A stretch of 64,000 nt of DNA from Acidimicrobiales bacterium (GCA_041394245.1 JAWKIR010000002.1:2480001-2544000), one strand, 5' to 3'. Positions 25,235 through 33,998 are shown, counted from the first letter of the stretch. The notes: generated from the letters alone by a model not told the origin. A program made the numbers and translations.

Positions 25235-25902
25235 CCGGGCCGGTCGTCCTGGCGATCGAGTCGGCCACGTCGTGCGTGGGCTGCGCGGTCGGTACGCCCG
25301 ACGGGGTGATCGCGTCGACCTACTCGGCGCGGGGTCGCCGCCACGCCGAGTCGCTGGCTCCCCAGATCGAGTTCGTCGTGACCCAGGCCGGCCTCGCGAT
25401 CGCCGACATCGCGTGTGTCGCGGTCGACATCGGTCCGGGCCTCTACACCGGTCTGCGGGTCGGGATCACCACTGCGCGGGCCATGGCCCACATGCTCGAC
25501 GTCCCGATGGTGCCGGTGACGTCACTCGAAGCCATCGCCCACGCCAACCGCGCCGGTGGCGACATGGTCGTGGCCGTCGATGCCCGGCGTGGCGAGGTGT
25601 TCCACGCCGCGTTCACGGTCGCCGCCGACGGCACACTGGCCGGAACCGAAGCGGCGGTCGGCACGGTTGCGGAGTTGGAGTACGGCACCGGCCGCCGGAT
25701 CGTCGGTGATGGTGGGGTCGCCCGCGCCGAGGAGTTCGCCGCTGCCGGCCACCACGTCGACCGCGAAGCGACGCATCTCCCGCTTCCCGATGTGGTCCTC
25801 TCGCTCGCCGTCGGCCGACTCGACGAGGCCGTGCCGGCCCACGAGATCCACCCGCTGTACCTCCGCCGGCCCGACGCGGTCGCGAAGTGGGAGGGGGCAT
25901 GA
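25231..25902 (+). CDS. tsaB: tRNA t6A37 biosynthesis protein TsaB
   Basis: TsaB, 223 aa, the inactive ASKHA-fold partner of TsaD. VLAIESATSCVGCAVG, VDIGPGLYTGLRVGITTARA and MVVAVDARRGEVFHA are typical. GTG 25231 lies in the tsaE stop (GTGA); a longer frame beginning inside tsaE is rejected. The stop overlaps rimI by 4 nt. Confidence 0.93.
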   Translation: MTGPVVLAIESATSCVGCAVGTPDGVIASTYSARGRRHAESLAPQIEFVVTQAGLAIADIACVAVDIGPGLYTGLRVGITTARAMAHMLDVPMVPVTSLEAIAHANRAGGDMVVAVDARRGEVFHAAFTVAADGTLAGTEAAVGTVAELEYGTGRRIVGDGGVARAEEFAAAGHHVDREATHLPLPDVVLSLAVGRLDEAVPAHEIHPLYLRRPDAVAKWEGA

Positions 25903-26423
25903 GCGGAGTCCTCCGCTTCGAGACGATGGCGGCGCGCGACATCGACTCGGTCCGGTCCATCGACGCGGTCGCGTACCCCAACCCGTGGTCGGTCGCGACC
26001 TGGCGCAAGGAGCTCGCCGCGGACGACCGAGTGCATCTCGTCGCCGTCGACGGCGACGAGGTGGTGGGCCATGCCGGTCTGTTGTTCGTGCTCGACGAGG
26101 CCCATGTCACCACGGTGGCGACCGCAGCGGCCCACGAGGGCCGGGGCATCGCGACCGCCCTGCTGGTCCGCCTCCTTCGCGCCGCCCGCCAACACGGATC
26201 TGTCTCGGCCACGCTCGAGGTTCGTGCCGCCGATCGTCGGCCGCAGCGGCTCTACGGCCGCTTCGGGTTCCGCCCGGCGGGCGTCCGCCGCAACTACTAC
26301 CGCGACCCGACCGACGACGGCATCGTCATGTGGCTCCACGATCTCGACAGTGACGAGACGACCGCCCGCCTCGAGGCGCTCGACAGTCCCCACCCCATGA
26401 CCGCGACAGGAGAGCCCGCATGA
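25899..26423 (+). CDS. rimI: Ribosomal-protein-alanine N-acetyltransferase RimI
   Basis: GNAT acetyltransferase, 174 aa, expected to acetylate the S18 N-terminus. Motif A is TVATAAAHEGRGIATALLV (about residues 68-86), and LEVRAADRRPQRLYGRFGF resembles the RimI signature with NxxAxxLYxxxGF. ATG 25899 is chosen because GAGGGGG (25891-25897) precedes it; GTG 25887 would place the ribosome site inside the gene. The C-terminal ~25 residues exceed the usual RimI length. It lies between tsaB and tsaD, the conserved order. Confidence 0.88.
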   Translation: MSGVLRFETMAARDIDSVRSIDAVAYPNPWSVATWRKELAADDRVHLVAVDGDEVVGHAGLLFVLDEAHVTTVATAAAHEGRGIATALLVRLLRAARQHGSVSATLEVRAADRRPQRLYGRFGFRPAGVRRNYYRDPTDDGIVMWLHDLDSDETTARLEALDSPHPMTATGEPA

Positions 26424-27424
26424 GCGCCGACGTCATCCTCGGAATCGAGACGAGTTGCGACGAGACGGCGGCGGCCGTCGTCGTCCGTGCCACCGAGGTG
26501 CGGTCGAGCATCGTCTCGAGCCAGGTCGACATCCACGCGAAGTACGGCGGTGTCGTTCCCGAGGTCGCGAGTCGTGCCCATGTCGAGACGATCATGCCCG
26601 TGGTCGACCAGGCGCTCCGCGAGTCGGGTCTCACCCCATCCGGTATCGACGCGGTCGCCGCCACCCACGGGCCGGGCCTGGTCGGCGCGCTGCTCGTCGG
26701 TGTGTCGGCGGCCAAGGCCATGGCACTGGTGTGGGACGTGCCGTTCGTGGCGGTCAACCATCTCGAAGCGCACCTCTACGCCGCGTTCCTCGAGGAACCG
26801 GATCTCGAGATGCCGCTGGTGATCGTCCTGGTGTCGGGCGGTCACACGATGTTGATCCTGATGGAGGATCACCTCCACTACCGGGTACTCGGTGCGACGG
26901 TCGACGATGCTGCCGGCGAGGCGTTCGACAAGGTCGCCCGCTTCATGGATCTCGGCTATCCGGGCGGTCCGATCATCGATCGGCTCAGCGCGAGCGGCGA
27001 TCCGGCGGCGATCGCGTTCCCGAGAGCGATGGCGAGCGACGGATGGAACTTCTCGTTCAGCGGGGTCAAGACCTCGGTGGTCAACCATGTCCGCAAGCAT
27101 CCCGAGGTGGCGGTCGAAGACGTCGCGGCGTCGTTCCAGGAGGCCGTGGCCGATGTCCTGGTCGCCAAGGCCCGCCGTGCCGCCAGGGAGTTCGGGGCAA
27201 AGGGGTTGTGTCTCGCCGGCGGCGTGGCCGCCAATTCGCGGCTCCGCGAGAAGATGGCCGAGGCCGCGGCGGCCGACGGACTCCGCGCGTTCCTGCCGAG
27301 TCGGGCGATGTGCACCGACAACGCGGCCATGGTCGCCGCTGCGGGATGGTGGCGTTTGCGGGCCGACGGCCCTTCCGATCTGGGCGTCGGTGCCGACCCG
27401 TCGCTTCGTCTTCCGACCGCCTGA
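26420..27424 (+). CDS. tsaD: tRNA N6-adenosine threonylcarbamoyltransferase TsaD
   Basis: TsaD, 334 aa, transfers threonylcarbamoyl to tRNA A37. ILGIETSCDETAAAVV, EVASRAHVETIMPVVD with the metal His, VNHLEAHLYA with two further metal ligands, and VSGGHTMLILM are canonical; CLAGGVAANSRLR and MCTDNAAMVA close the ASKHA fold. ATGA overlap with rimI. It is the last gene before the groES promoter. Confidence 0.96.
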   Translation: MSADVILGIETSCDETAAAVVVRATEVRSSIVSSQVDIHAKYGGVVPEVASRAHVETIMPVVDQALRESGLTPSGIDAVAATHGPGLVGALLVGVSAAKAMALVWDVPFVAVNHLEAHLYAAFLEEPDLEMPLVIVLVSGGHTMLILMEDHLHYRVLGATVDDAAGEAFDKVARFMDLGYPGGPIIDRLSASGDPAAIAFPRAMASDGWNFSFSGVKTSVVNHVRKHPEVAVEDVAASFQEAVADVLVAKARRAAREFGAKGLCLAGGVAANSRLREKMAEAAAADGLRAFLPSRAMCTDNAAMVAAAGWWRLRADGPSDLGVGADPSLRLPTA

Positions 27425-27449
27425 CGCGCGAAATTCCCGCGGCAGGCAG

Positions 27450-27478
27450 TTGTTCGTCGGGCGCGCCGGACGTATCGT
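27450..27478 (+). promoter_or_regulatory. groESL promoter
   Basis: TTGTTC (27450-27455), 17-nt spacer, TATCGT (27473-27478). The last base of the -10 is the first base of the CIRCE operator, the arrangement expected for HrcA repression. Confidence 0.75.
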
Positions 27479-27504
27479 TAGCACTCGGCACTTCAGAGTG
27501 CTAA
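27478..27504. promoter_or_regulatory. CIRCE operator (HrcA binding site)
   Basis: TTAGCACTC (27478-27486), 9-nt spacer, GAGTGCTAA (27496-27504): a perfect match to the CIRCE inverted repeat, 54 nt upstream of groES. HrcA binds CIRCE and represses chaperonin genes until heat stress; hrcA itself is not in this window. Confidence 0.97.
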
Positions 27505-27558
27505 CGACCGCTCGCCAGTACCGGCGGGTGTTTCAACGAAACGATCTCGGAGGATCGA

Positions 27559-27849
27559 ATGAGCTTGCAGCCCCTCGAGGACCGCATTGTGGTCCGCTCC
27601 AACGAAGCGGAATCGACCACCGCCAGCGGTCTCGTCATCCCTGACACCGCCCAGGAGAAGCCCCAGCAGGGCGAAGTCATCGCGGTCGGCCCCGGCCGTC
27701 GCTCTGACACCACTGGCGACATCATCCCTCTCGACGTCGCGGTCGGCGACACCGTCGTCTACAGCAAGTACGGCGGCACGGAGATCACGGTCGCCGGCGA
27801 AGAGCTCCTGATCCTCAACGCCCGCGACGTCCTCGCCAAGATCAGCTGA
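27559..27849 (+). CDS. groES: Co-chaperonin GroES
   Basis: GroES, 96 aa, the heptameric lid of GroEL. LQPLEDRIVVRSNEAESTTA, the mobile loop SGLVIPDTAQEKPQQG, and VVYSKYGGTEITVAGEELLI identify it. GGAGG (27549-27553) is 5 nt before ATG 27559. Transcribed with groEL from the CIRCE-controlled promoter. Confidence 0.97.
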   Translation: MSLQPLEDRIVVRSNEAESTTASGLVIPDTAQEKPQQGEVIAVGPGRRSDTTGDIIPLDVAVGDTVVYSKYGGTEITVAGEELLILNARDVLAKIS

Positions 27850-27859
27850 GGTAGCGACC

Positions 27860-29503
27860 ATGTCCAAGGAACTGAAGTTCAACGAAGACGCGCGTCGTCG
27901 TCTCGAGGCCGGCGTCAACAAGCTGGCCGACGCCGTCAAGGTCACGCTCGGCCCGAAGGGCCGCAACGTCGTCCTCGACAAGAAGTTCGGCGCGCCGACG
28001 ATCACCAACGACGGTGTGTCCATCGCTCGTGAGATCGAGCTCGAGGACCACTTCGAGAACATGGGTGCTCAGCTGGTGAAGGAGGTGGCGACCAAGACCA
28101 ACGACATCGCGGGTGACGGCACCACCACCGCCACCGTGCTCGCCCAGTCCCTCGTCAAGGAAGGTCTGCGCAACGTCGCGGCCGGCGCCAACCCCATGGG
28201 CCTCAAGAAGGGCATGGAGAAGGCCGTCGCCGCCGCCGTCGAGAACCTCGCGTCGCAGGCCGTGCAGGTCGACGACAGCAAGGACAAGATCGCCCAGGTC
28301 GCCTCGATCTCGGCCGCCGACACCGCCATCGGCGCGGTCATCGCCGAGGCCATCGACAAGGTCGGCAAGGACGGCGTGCTCACCGTCGAGGAGTCCAACA
28401 CGTTCGGCATGGATCTCGACTTCGTCGAGGGCATGCAGTTCGACAAGGGTTATCTCTCGCCCTACTTCGTGACGGACCCCGAGCGTCAGGAAGCGGTGCT
28501 CGACGAGCCCTACATCCTGTTCAACCAGGGCAAGATCTCCAACGTCCAGGACCTCCTCCCGGTTCTCGAGAAGGTCATGCAGTCAGGCAAGCCGCTGCTG
28601 ATCATCGCCGAGGACATCGAGGGCGAGGCACTGGCCACGCTGGTGGTCAACAAGATCCGTGGCACCTTCAACTCGGTCTCCGTCAAGGCTCCGGGCTTCG
28701 GTGAGCGCCGCAAGGCGATGCTGCAGGACATGGCCATCCTCACCGGTGGCCAGGTCATCGCCGAGGAAGTCGGGCTCAAGCTCGACACCGCTGATCTCAG
28801 CCTGCTCGGACAGGCCCGCAAGGTCGTCGTCACCAAGGACGACACCACGATCATCGAAGGCGGCGGCGACGTCGCCGAGGTCGAGGGCCGCGTCAAGCAG
28901 ATCAAGGCCGAGATCGACAACACCGATTCCGACTGGGATCGCGAGAAGCTCCAGGAGCGTCTCGCCAAGCTGGCCGGCGGCGTCGCCGTCGTCCAGGTCG
29001 GCGCGGCCACCGAGGTGGAGCTCAAGGAGAAGAAGCACCGCATCGAAGACGCCGTCTCGGCCACTCGTGCCGCGATCGAGGAAGGCATCGTCGCCGGTGG
29101 CGGCACCGCCCTGCTCCGCTCGCGCTCCGCCGTGGCCAAGATCGAAAAGAAGCTGAAGGGTGACGAGGCCACCGGCGCTCGCATCATCTTTGCGGCGCTC
29201 GAGGCTCCGGCCAGGCTCATCGCGAGCAACGCCGGCCACGAGGGTGCGGTCATCGTCCAGCGCGTCGAGGAGGCCGAGGGCTCCATGGGGTTCAACGCCG
29301 CCACCGGCGAGATGGAGGACCTCATCGAGGCCGGCGTCATCGACCCGGTCAAGGTGACCCGTGCGGCGCTGCAGAACGCCGCGTCCATTGCCGGGCTTCT
29401 CCTCACCACCGAGGCGCTCATCGCCGACAAGCCCGAGGAAGCCCCCGCCATGCCGATGGGCGGCGACCCAATGGGTGGCATGGGCGGAATGGGCATGATG
29501 TAG
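27860..29503 (+). CDS. groEL: Chaperonin GroEL
   Basis: GroEL, 547 aa, ATP-driven folding chamber. KVTLGPKGRNVVLDKKFG, NDIAGDGTTTATVLAQSL (ATP-binding) and AAIEEGIVAGGGTALLR are conserved. The C-terminus ends in a Gly/Met tail (MGGDPMGGMGGMGMM), the housekeeping type; in many actinobacteria the groES-linked copy instead has a His-rich tail. It follows groES by 10 nt. Confidence 0.98.
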   Translation: MSKELKFNEDARRRLEAGVNKLADAVKVTLGPKGRNVVLDKKFGAPTITNDGVSIAREIELEDHFENMGAQLVKEVATKTNDIAGDGTTTATVLAQSLVKEGLRNVAAGANPMGLKKGMEKAVAAAVENLASQAVQVDDSKDKIAQVASISAADTAIGAVIAEAIDKVGKDGVLTVEESNTFGMDLDFVEGMQFDKGYLSPYFVTDPERQEAVLDEPYILFNQGKISNVQDLLPVLEKVMQSGKPLLIIAEDIEGEALATLVVNKIRGTFNSVSVKAPGFGERRKAMLQDMAILTGGQVIAEEVGLKLDTADLSLLGQARKVVVTKDDTTIIEGGGDVAEVEGRVKQIKAEIDNTDSDWDREKLQERLAKLAGGVAVVQVGAATEVELKEKKHRIEDAVSATRAAIEEGIVAGGGTALLRSRSAVAKIEKKLKGDEATGARIIFAALEAPARLIASNAGHEGAVIVQRVEEAEGSMGFNAATGEMEDLIEAGVIDPVKVTRAALQNAASIAGLLLTTEALIADKPEEAPAMPMGGDPMGGMGGMGMM

Positions 29504-29505
29504 CC

Positions 29506-29554
29506 GTTCTGTGAGCGGCAGCGCCGCCTACGGCGGCACTGCCGCTCACAGAAC
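29506..29554. repeat. Long palindrome family, copy 1
   Basis: A 23-bp stem with one mismatch and a 3-nt loop: left arm GTTCTGTGAGCGGCAG..., right arm ...CTGCCGCTCACAGAAC, beginning 2 nt after the groEL stop. The outer 11 bp (GTTCTGTGAGC / GCTCACAGAAC) are identical to the palindrome at 53642-53690. It could act in termination or mRNA 3'-end protection; it lacks a following T-run. Confidence 0.85.
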
Positions 29555-29570
29555 CTGAAGACTGAGGCGG

Positions 29571-29589
29571 CCCGGGCGTTGTGCCCGGG
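29571..29589 (+). terminator. groESL intrinsic terminator
   Basis: CCCGGGC (29571-29577), loop GTTGT, GCCCGGG (29583-29589), followed by TCGTTTCGCGTT. A compact GC stem with a modest T-rich tail, 68 nt after groEL. Confidence 0.7.
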
Positions 29590-29607
29590 TCGTTTCGCGT
29601 TCGGGGG

Positions 29608-29613
29608 TAGGTT
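29608..29613 (+). promoter_or_regulatory. -10 hexamer TAGGTT for leaderless 29622 gene
   Basis: TAGGTT ends 8 nt before ATG 29622, just after the groESL terminator. Confidence 0.5.
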
Positions 29614-29621
29614 CAGCGTCG

Positions 29622-30068
29622 ATGAAGAGTGGGGGGTTGACCACGGCGTGGCGGCGGTTCCCGAGCGGGCTGCCCGCGCTGGCGGGGGTCGCCTCGGTGC
29701 TGTGCCTCCTTGCGCCGTGGGCGCGCAGCGGGCGGGTCGACCGTTCGACGATCGACCTGTTGTCGTCGGCGAGCGCGCTCGCATTGTGGGACGGAGGCGA
29801 GGAGTACCTGGCCCTGGCGTCGTGGTACCTCCTGCCCCTGCTCGCCGCCGGCGCCATCGTGGCGGCCGCCTGGGGGCGCTCGAGGTTCAGTGCGAGGTGT
29901 GTGGTGCCGATAGGCCCTCTGATGGCGTTGGCATGGCTCGCAGTCGTGCGGTCGCCGTTCGACGCCCGCTGGGGTGCGCTGCTCGGCACCGTCCTGGGGC
30001 TGATCGCAACGGTCCTCGCTGGTCTGCTACTGATGCGAACGAGAAAGCCGGCGGAAGGCACGACATGA
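29622..30068 (+). CDS. Hypothetical four-helix membrane protein
   Basis: 148 aa, not recognised. Four probable membrane segments: LPALAGVASVLCLLAPWA (about residues 17-34), YLLPLLAAGAIVAAAW, VVPIGPLMALAWLAVV, and LLGTVLGLIATVLAGLLLM, ending with a short basic tail. ATG 29622 has a -10 hexamer 8 nt upstream. It overlaps the next gene by 4 nt, so the two probably act together. Confidence 0.7.
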   Translation: MKSGGLTTAWRRFPSGLPALAGVASVLCLLAPWARSGRVDRSTIDLLSSASALALWDGGEEYLALASWYLLPLLAAGAIVAAAWGRSRFSARCVVPIGPLMALAWLAVVRSPFDARWGALLGTVLGLIATVLAGLLLMRTRKPAEGTT

Positions 30069-31984
30069 CCGAAGAGTTCGGACCGGGCACCGGTCCATCC
30101 AGCCCTGATCCGGGAGGCGTGCCCTCCGAGTGGTCGCCGCCGTCGTCGTCGCTCCCGCGCCCGCCGTCGATGCCCCCGCCGGTGGAGGCCGTCTCGACCG
30201 GTCCGGTGATGGCGCCGCCGGCGTCGCGTCCGGGATGGTTCGGTCGCGGCATCGCGCTCGCAGCAGCTGCCGTGCTGGTGGGTGGGGGCGGCTATCTGGC
30301 GATCAACGCGGGCTCGGCCGACGGCGGTGCCGACTCACCGCGTGCCGCGCTCGACGGCGCGCTCGCCGCGCTGTCGGAGCAGGATCTGATCGGAGCGGCC
30401 GAGTTCGTCGAGCCGACCGAGCGGGAGACGATGATCGACGCCGGGTTCTCGGTGGTCGAGGAGTTGATCCGTCTCGAGGTCTTCGACGACTCGCTCGACC
30501 TGGCCGCGGTCGACGGCATCGATGTCGAGTTCGACGACGTCGAGGTTCGGGTCGACGAGGTGCGCCCCGGCGTCGCCCACCTGTTCATCGTCGGGGGCAC
30601 CGCCTCGACGGCGCTCGACGGCGCCGCGGTGCCGTTCGGGTCGCTGGTGACCGATCGTGTCGACGGCGACGACCTCGCGATCGAACAGCGCCAGTCGTCG
30701 GAGATGTCGCCCAGCGACCTCCCCATCGTGGCCGTCGAGCGCGACGGACGCTGGTACCTGAGCCTCTGGTACACGGTGGCCGAGAACGCCCGTCTCGAGA
30801 CGGGGCGACCGATGCCGGCGTCGTCCGACCGCCTCACCGAGATCGGGGCCGACTCACCGGAGCAAGCGGTCGAGAACTTCATCGGGGCGATCGAGCAACT
30901 CGACATCTCGACGATGATCGGCATGCTCGATCCGCTCGAAGCGTCGGCGCTCTACGACTACGGTCCGCTGTTCGTCGGCGATGGGCAGCGGGCAGCCGAC
31001 GAGTTCCTCCGGGAAGTCCGCAGCGACGGATGGACGTGGGAGGTCGCCGGGCTCGACCTCAGGGCAGAGACCGACGGTGCGCAGGCGACGGTCTTCGTCG
31101 ACGCGATCCACGTCACAGCGAGCAGTGACGACGTGTCGTTCGACGCATCGTTCACCGCCGATCGGGTCGAGGTGGTGGTCGACAGTCCCGAGGTCGACTT
31201 CGACTACCTGATCGAGGACGACTGCATGATCCTGACCTACGACGAGGGCTACGGCCCCGAGACCGAGGAGATGTGCACCGATGACGTGCTCGCCGACGCG
31301 GGCCTCGGTGACCTCGCGTCGGGAGCGATGGGCGGGCTCACGACGATCGACGACTTCGGGATCGTGGTTCGCAACGTCGCCGGTCGGTGGTACATCTCGC
31401 CGATCCGCACGGGTTCGGAGCTGATGCTGCAGTCGCTGCGGGCCTTCGATGCCGAAGCACTGGCGGAGACCGTCGACGCCTTCGCCGACCTTCTCAGCGA
31501 CCCGTTCGCCCTCGGGTCTTCGTTCGGCGACGACACGTTCTTCGAGATCGACGAGGACATGGGGTTCGATGCGGGCATGGCGTTCCCCGATGCCAACGCA
31601 TGGATGCTCGCCGACGGGCCGGACTACGTGTTCGTCTACGACCTCGTCGACATCTATCGGGACGACGTGTGGTGGCAGTGGCTGACCGACGTTCCCGAGC
31701 GGGAGTTCCGCGACGGTGTGGTCGGACAGGCGTTCCTTCCCGGCGACGCCTATGTCGACATCATCGTGCTGGCCGGGCTCGACGTGGCCACCGACGAGGA
31801 GTTGGCCGACTGGCTCGGCGGCGAACTCGTCACCGATGACGGTTTCACCTACCTGTCCACGACCAATTCCTGGGGCGAGACGCTCGTCGTCGCGAGGACG
31901 GCCGATGGCATCGCCGTGGTGTCGAGCTACGGCGGTCTGCTCGACGGGGTCGTCGACACGTTGCGCAACCAGGTCGGCGGCTGA
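30065..31984 (+). CDS. Membrane-anchored protein with two repeated modules, function unknown
   Basis: 639 aa. A Pro/Ser-rich cytoplasmic N-terminus (about residues 1-56), one membrane helix (GIALAAAAVLVGGGGYLA, about 61-78) and a large acidic extracellular part. Two similar modules start near residues 90 (DSPRAALDGALAALSEQDL) and 263 (DSPEQAVENFIGAIEQLDI), about 173 residues apart; each is followed by a beta-rich stretch ending in a RWYLSLWY- or RWYISPIR-like segment. This suggests an internal duplication of an NTF2-like or DUF4878-like unit. A third, less similar region fills the C-terminus. ATG 30065 overlaps the upstream membrane protein; the frame is open further upstream but overlaps it completely. 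Function not known. Confidence 0.72.
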   Translation: MTEEFGPGTGPSSPDPGGVPSEWSPPSSSLPRPPSMPPPVEAVSTGPVMAPPASRPGWFGRGIALAAAAVLVGGGGYLAINAGSADGGADSPRAALDGALAALSEQDLIGAAEFVEPTERETMIDAGFSVVEELIRLEVFDDSLDLAAVDGIDVEFDDVEVRVDEVRPGVAHLFIVGGTASTALDGAAVPFGSLVTDRVDGDDLAIEQRQSSEMSPSDLPIVAVERDGRWYLSLWYTVAENARLETGRPMPASSDRLTEIGADSPEQAVENFIGAIEQLDISTMIGMLDPLEASALYDYGPLFVGDGQRAADEFLREVRSDGWTWEVAGLDLRAETDGAQATVFVDAIHVTASSDDVSFDASFTADRVEVVVDSPEVDFDYLIEDDCMILTYDEGYGPETEEMCTDDVLADAGLGDLASGAMGGLTTIDDFGIVVRNVAGRWYISPIRTGSELMLQSLRAFDAEALAETVDAFADLLSDPFALGSSFGDDTFFEIDEDMGFDAGMAFPDANAWMLADGPDYVFVYDLVDIYRDDVWWQWLTDVPEREFRDGVVGQAFLPGDAYVDIIVLAGLDVATDEELADWLGGELVTDDGFTYLSTTNSWGETLVVARTADGIAVVSSYGGLLDGVVDTLRNQVGG

Positions 31985-31985
31985 G

Positions 31986-33128
31986 CTACTCGACGCCGGT
32001 CTGCGCGGATGCCGTCGCCATCAGCAGTGCCGCCGCGGTGCTGAGGCAGGCGGCCATCAACCAGGCCCATCCGAAGCCGTGCGTGTCGGCGATGACGCCG
32101 AACGCCGCGGGTCCGGTCATCGCGCCGACGAACATGCCGGCCTGCACCACCCCCGACGAGGCTCCGGTGGTCGCCGGATTCTGTTCGACGGTTCCGAGAT
32201 GGACGATCCCGGGCCACGACCAGCCGAATCCGTAGGCGAGCAGGGCGCCACACACGGCCAGGATCGTGTGTCCGGTGCCGATCATCGGATACGCGAAGGC
32301 CCCGACGACGAGGAGCGCCGTCGCGAAGCGGAAGCGATCGTAGGAGCGGCGATCCATCAGCGCGCCCCACCCGATACGACTGCTGATGAGAGCCAGGCTT
32401 CCCGCCACCTGCACGATGCCGGCGGTGGTGCGATCGAAGCCCGCGTCCTCGAGCGTCCGGACCAGAAAGGCACCGATGTTGCTGACGGCAGCGGCTCCGA
32501 ACGCGGCGCCGACGGCGACGCGCCAGACCCGGGGGGACGGGCGGTAGCGGATGCGGACGGCGGGCGGGTTCACGGGGGCGGCGACCTGGGGCATGGCGAT
32601 GATCGCTGCACCGGCCAGCGCGGCGGCGCCCACATAGGCGGCACGCCAGCCGAGCGACACGGCGATCGTCGGAAGGGCGAGACCGGCGAGACCGGTCGAG
32701 GTCGGGATGGCGGCCTGCTTGATGCCGAGGGCGAACCCTCGATGCCGCACCGGCACTCCTCCCGAGATGAAGGTGTTGTTCGACGGCTGGTTGATGGCGT
32801 TGCCGATCCCTGCGACACACAACGCGAGCACCACGCCGGTATAGGAGGACGCGAGCAGGACCCCGATCGTGCCGACCCCGGCCATGGTGGTCCCGAGTCG
32901 CAGCGCGGGTGTGGGGCCGAGTCGATCCGACAGGGCGCCACCCCACGACGACAGGGCGGCCGACACGGCGAAGTAGGCGGCGACGGCGTAGCCCTGTTGT
33001 GCGTCGCCGAACCCGAACTCGGTCTGGATGTCGGGGGCGAGCGCGCCGAAGAGGTGCACCGGAGCGATCGCCGCCACCATCGTCGCCAGCGACACTGCCG
33101 TGACGTGTCGGGGATCGGGCGGCCGCAT
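31986..33128 (-). CDS. Major facilitator superfamily transporter
   Basis: 380 aa on the minus strand, about twelve hydrophobic segments. GGALSDRLGPTPALRLGTT between helices 2 and 3 matches the MFS loop motif (GxxxDRxGxxxxL/R), and IGWGALMDRRSYDRFRF is its second-half counterpart. Substrate unknown. ATG at 33128 is preferred: CATACT (33140-33135) ends 6 nt upstream, close to a leaderless -10. The frame continues upstream, but only through sequence antisense to the NUDIX gene. It converges with the upstream plus-strand gene with a 1-nt gap. Confidence 0.87.
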   Translation of the reverse strand: MRPPDPRHVTAVSLATMVAAIAPVHLFGALAPDIQTEFGFGDAQQGYAVAAYFAVSAALSSWGGALSDRLGPTPALRLGTTMAGVGTIGVLLASSYTGVVLALCVAGIGNAINQPSNNTFISGGVPVRHRGFALGIKQAAIPTSTGLAGLALPTIAVSLGWRAAYVGAAALAGAAIIAMPQVAAPVNPPAVRIRYRPSPRVWRVAVGAAFGAAAVSNIGAFLVRTLEDAGFDRTTAGIVQVAGSLALISSRIGWGALMDRRSYDRFRFATALLVVGAFAYPMIGTGHTILAVCGALLAYGFGWSWPGIVHLGTVEQNPATTGASSGVVQAGMFVGAMTGPAAFGVIADTHGFGWAWLMAACLSTAAALLMATASAQTGVE

Positions 33129-33134
33129 CGCTGC

Positions 33135-33140
33135 AGTATG
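33135..33140 (-). promoter_or_regulatory. -10-like hexamer CATACT for the MFS gene
   Basis: On the minus strand CATACT lies 6 nt before ATG 33128, one base from TAnnnT. It is back to back with TAGCCT on the plus strand. Confidence 0.35.
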
Positions 33141-33149
33141 GGGCGTGGA

Positions 33150-33155
33150 TAGCCT
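33150..33155 (+). promoter_or_regulatory. -10 hexamer TAGCCT upstream of the NUDIX gene
   Basis: TAGCCT ends 7 nt before ATG 33163 and 18 nt before ATG 33174. A transcript beginning near 33163 would either be leaderless for an 18-codon frame (33163-33219) or carry an 11-nt leader for the NUDIX gene. Confidence 0.45.
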
Positions 33156-33173
33156 GACGCCCATGGATCGACC

Positions 33174-33983
33174 ATGTCGCGGCGAGTTGCGCCAGTGCCC
33201 GATCGGGGTGGGGTCCTGAGTGATCCGGCGGCGCCGGCGGGCGAGTGGCCCGAGGCGATCGAGCCGCTCGTTCCCGTGCCACCGGGACGCGGTGGTCCGC
33301 AGCGCATTCCCCGGCCCGAAGGCGCGACGCTCGGTGGTCCACCGCCGTGGGCGGCCCTGCCCGTCTCCGACCGGACCCTCGATCTCGACCGGGTGATCGG
33401 GGCCCTCCAGCGCCGCCGACCACCGCAGGTCGTCGGCCCGGTCCCGGAGCAGACTCGGGACAGCGCGGTGCTCTGCCTTCTCTACGAGGAGGACGGCGAA
33501 CCCCACGTGGTGCTGACCCGGCGGTCGCCGAGGATGCGCCTGCACGCCCACGAGATCGCGTTCCCGGGAGGCCGCAAGGACGACACCGACCGTGATCTGT
33601 GGGCGACGGCGGTGCGTGAGGCCGAGGAGGAGGTCGATCTCGATGCCTCGCGGATCCATCGTGTGGGGGGACTCGACAGGTTCGTGACGGTGGGATCGCG
33701 GACGCTCGTCACCCCGTTCGTCGCGGTCACCGACCGTCGACCGGACCTCACGCCGTCGCCCGATGAGGTCGAGTCGGTTCGTCATGTCGCCCTGTCCGAG
33801 CTGTTGCTCGACGAGGTGTGGCGGGAGGAGATCTGGCCCCTTCGTCACTTCGGAGCCCCGCGCGCCATCACGTTCTTCGAGCTGGAGGGCGACACGGTCT
33901 GGGGCGCAACGGGCGCGATGCTGCGACAGCTCCTGGCCATCGCGACGGGCACCGACGACACCATCCGGGGCGGACCGGGCTGA
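33174..33983 (+). CDS. NUDIX hydrolase, CoA pyrophosphatase (NudL) type
   Basis: 269 aa. The segment HAHEIAFPGGRKDDTDRD followed by AVREAEEEVDLD joins the NudL signature (FPGGxxDxxD) to the NUDIX box (REAEEE holds the metal-binding Glu residues), near residues 123-160. NudL enzymes cleave CoA and acyl-CoA to phosphopantetheine products. The first ~75 residues are Pro/Gly-rich and unlike the family, so the true start could be downstream; ATG 33174 is the first suitable codon after the promoter. No stop interrupts. Exact substrate not known. Confidence 0.83.
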   Translation: MSRRVAPVPDRGGVLSDPAAPAGEWPEAIEPLVPVPPGRGGPQRIPRPEGATLGGPPPWAALPVSDRTLDLDRVIGALQRRRPPQVVGPVPEQTRDSAVLCLLYEEDGEPHVVLTRRSPRMRLHAHEIAFPGGRKDDTDRDLWATAVREAEEEVDLDASRIHRVGGLDRFVTVGSRTLVTPFVAVTDRRPDLTPSPDEVESVRHVALSELLLDEVWREEIWPLRHFGAPRAITFFELEGDTVWGATGAMLRQLLAIATGTDDTIRGGPG

Positions 33984-33998
33984 GCACGACCCGCGTCG

